Positions 12,729 through 13,517 of a stretch of DNA of 13,517 nt are shown piece by piece (the first letter of the stretch is position 1; the number at the start of each line of letters is the position of its first letter). The notes under the pieces were generated by a model. That model saw nothing but the letters and a program-made list of their open reading frames with translations, ran no database searches and was not told where the DNA came from. The stretch is from CAYSIX01 sp964431205. GTDB lineage: Bacteria > Planctomycetota > Phycisphaerae > Phycisphaerales > Phycisphaeraceae. The position numbers were made by a program, and so were the translations under genes. The stretch lies in contig CAYSIX010000102.1 of NCBI GenBank assembly GCA_964431205.1, positions 1 to 13,517 of the forward strand. The letters run 5' to 3'.

Positions 12729-13517
12729 TCAACCGTCCTGTACAAGGCAGAGGCGGCCGGGGGTGCCGGGTTCGGGGGCGACAGGGTGGTCGGCCAGGGC
12801 GACGTGTTCGTCGGCACGGAGCGTCAGCTCGTGGTGGGGCCCGAGGAACCGGGACGTGCGCACCGTCCATGGCCCGGCGTGGTCGGGTTCGAAGCGGACG
12901 CGGTGGGGCCGCAGGATCACGGCGTCTGTGGCCGTGGCCGTCGGCGTGGGGGGCGGGGTGGGGCCCGACGCGGCGGGCGGCGGTTCGAGCAGTCGGTCGG
13001 CGACGTGACGGGGCAGGGCGAACGCCGGGCCGAGCAGGCGGGCGACGGGGAGGGACGCGGGGCGGTGGAAGACGGTGGGCGCGTCGGCGGTCTGATGGAT
13101 TCGGCCGTCGATCAGGACGGAGAGTCGATCGGCGAGCTGGAGCGCCTCGGCGGCGTTGTGAGTGGCGATCAGGACACCGGCGCGGGTGTGGCGGACGACG
13201 TCGGCGAGGGTGTGCAGCAGGTGCTCGCGGGCGGGCCCGTCGAGGTGGGCGAGCGGCTCGTCGAGCAGGAGCCAGTCGGGGTCGGCGACGATGGCGCGGG
13301 CGAGGGCGAGCCGTTGTCGCTGGCCGGCCGAGAGCTGCGCGGGTCGGCGGTGAGCGAGTTCGGCCAGGCCGAGCGATTCGAGGACGGCGAGGGTCCGCCG
13401 GCGCCGCTGGGCACGGGGGAGGCGACGTGAGCGGAGGACGAGGTCGAGGTGCATCGCGGCGGAGAGGTGTGGCCAGAGCCCGGTGGGCTGGGGGACGATG
13501 CCGAGTCGGGGCGGCGC
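12729..13517 (-). CDS. ABC importer ATP-binding protein, 5' part outside the window
   Basis: The visible 262 residues are the C-terminal part of an ABC ATPase that energises uptake across the inner membrane. Present are the Q-loop (GIVPQPTGLWPHLS, Gln10 of the visible part), the signature LSAGQRQR (62-69), Walker B LLLDEP (83-88), D-loop (HLD, 91-93) and the switch His120 in ATHNAAEAL. Residues 198-260 look like a TOBE-type regulatory domain, as in ATPases of the spermidine/iron/sulfate/molybdate importer group. The substrate cannot be told. The Walker A motif and true start lie beyond 13517; an internal ATG at 13454 is not the start, because the Q-loop precedes it in frame. The signature has Ala where Gly is usual. 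The membrane subunit and binding protein are probably encoded just outside. Confidence 0.88.
   Translation of the reverse strand, partial: APPRLGIVPQPTGLWPHLSAAMHLDLVLRSRRLPRAQRRRRTLAVLESLGLAELAHRRPAQLSAGQRQRLALARAIVADPDWLLLDEPLAHLDGPAREHLLHTLADVVRHTRAGVLIATHNAAEALQLADRLSVLIDGRIHQTADAPTVFHRPASLPVARLLGPAFALPRHVADRLLEPPPAASGPTPPPTPTATATDAVILRPHRVRFEPDHAGPWTVRTSRFLGPHHELTLRADEHVALADHPVAPEPGTPGRLCLVQDG

Noticed and set aside
11086..12870. 594-residue minus frame over pncB
   Set aside because: It is antisense to a gene with full nicotinate phosphoribosyltransferase motifs and has no domain of its own.
1..13517. CRISPR array, insertion sequence, prophage or defence system
   Set aside because: No regularly spaced repeats, transposase, integrase, terminal inverted repeats or defence-type protein domains were seen.

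Overview
The window is high-GC DNA with the character of a planctomycete chromosome, probably class Phycisphaerae. The main evidence is a large exported protein with the N-terminal LEPRLLLS motif that marks many planctomycete surface proteins. Supporting evidence is a PL10 pectate lyase, a secreted trypsin-fold protein fused to DnaJ-type zinc motifs, and a fairly loose, mostly monocistronic layout. The assignment rests on protein character only; no rRNA gene is present.

Layout: 1-340 is non-coding and holds short GTCACCCC repeats, a 14-bp palindrome and a degenerate CGAAG repeat. 341-973 (minus) is a small protein with a prenyltransferase/squalene-cyclase-like repeat, under a near-consensus sigma-70 promoter. 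1001-1861 is an 860-base gap. On its minus strand it carries a promoter, an ~80-nt transcribed segment and a clear Rho-independent terminator, which together look like a small RNA gene. 1862-3826 (plus) is a secreted, apparently catalytically dead HtrA/trypsin-like protein with two CxxCxGxG motifs. It converges on 3852-4964 (minus), a secreted PL10 pectate lyase. 5315-8176 (minus) is the LEPR surface protein with a beta-propeller, PKD domains and RTX-like repeats, and it has a textbook terminator. Upstream of it lies tRNA-Ser(UGA) at 8350-8437 (minus). 8728-10851 (plus) is a 707-residue coiled-coil protein. 11128-12600 (plus) is nicotinate phosphoribosyltransferase (NAD salvage). 12729-13517 (minus) is the C-terminal part of an ABC importer ATPase whose start lies beyond the window.

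Working together: the genes do not form one pathway. The pectate lyase and the LEPR protein both act outside the cytoplasm and fit a polysaccharide-degrading, surface-attached lifestyle, but each has its own signals. NAD salvage, tRNA-Ser and the ABC ATPase are housekeeping or transport functions. I see no CRISPR array, insertion sequence, prophage or recognisable defence system.

The most original signals are the small RNA candidate at 1228-1347, the protease-like protein that has lost its catalytic His and Ser, and a PKD domain that appears to be split by an inserted beta-propeller.
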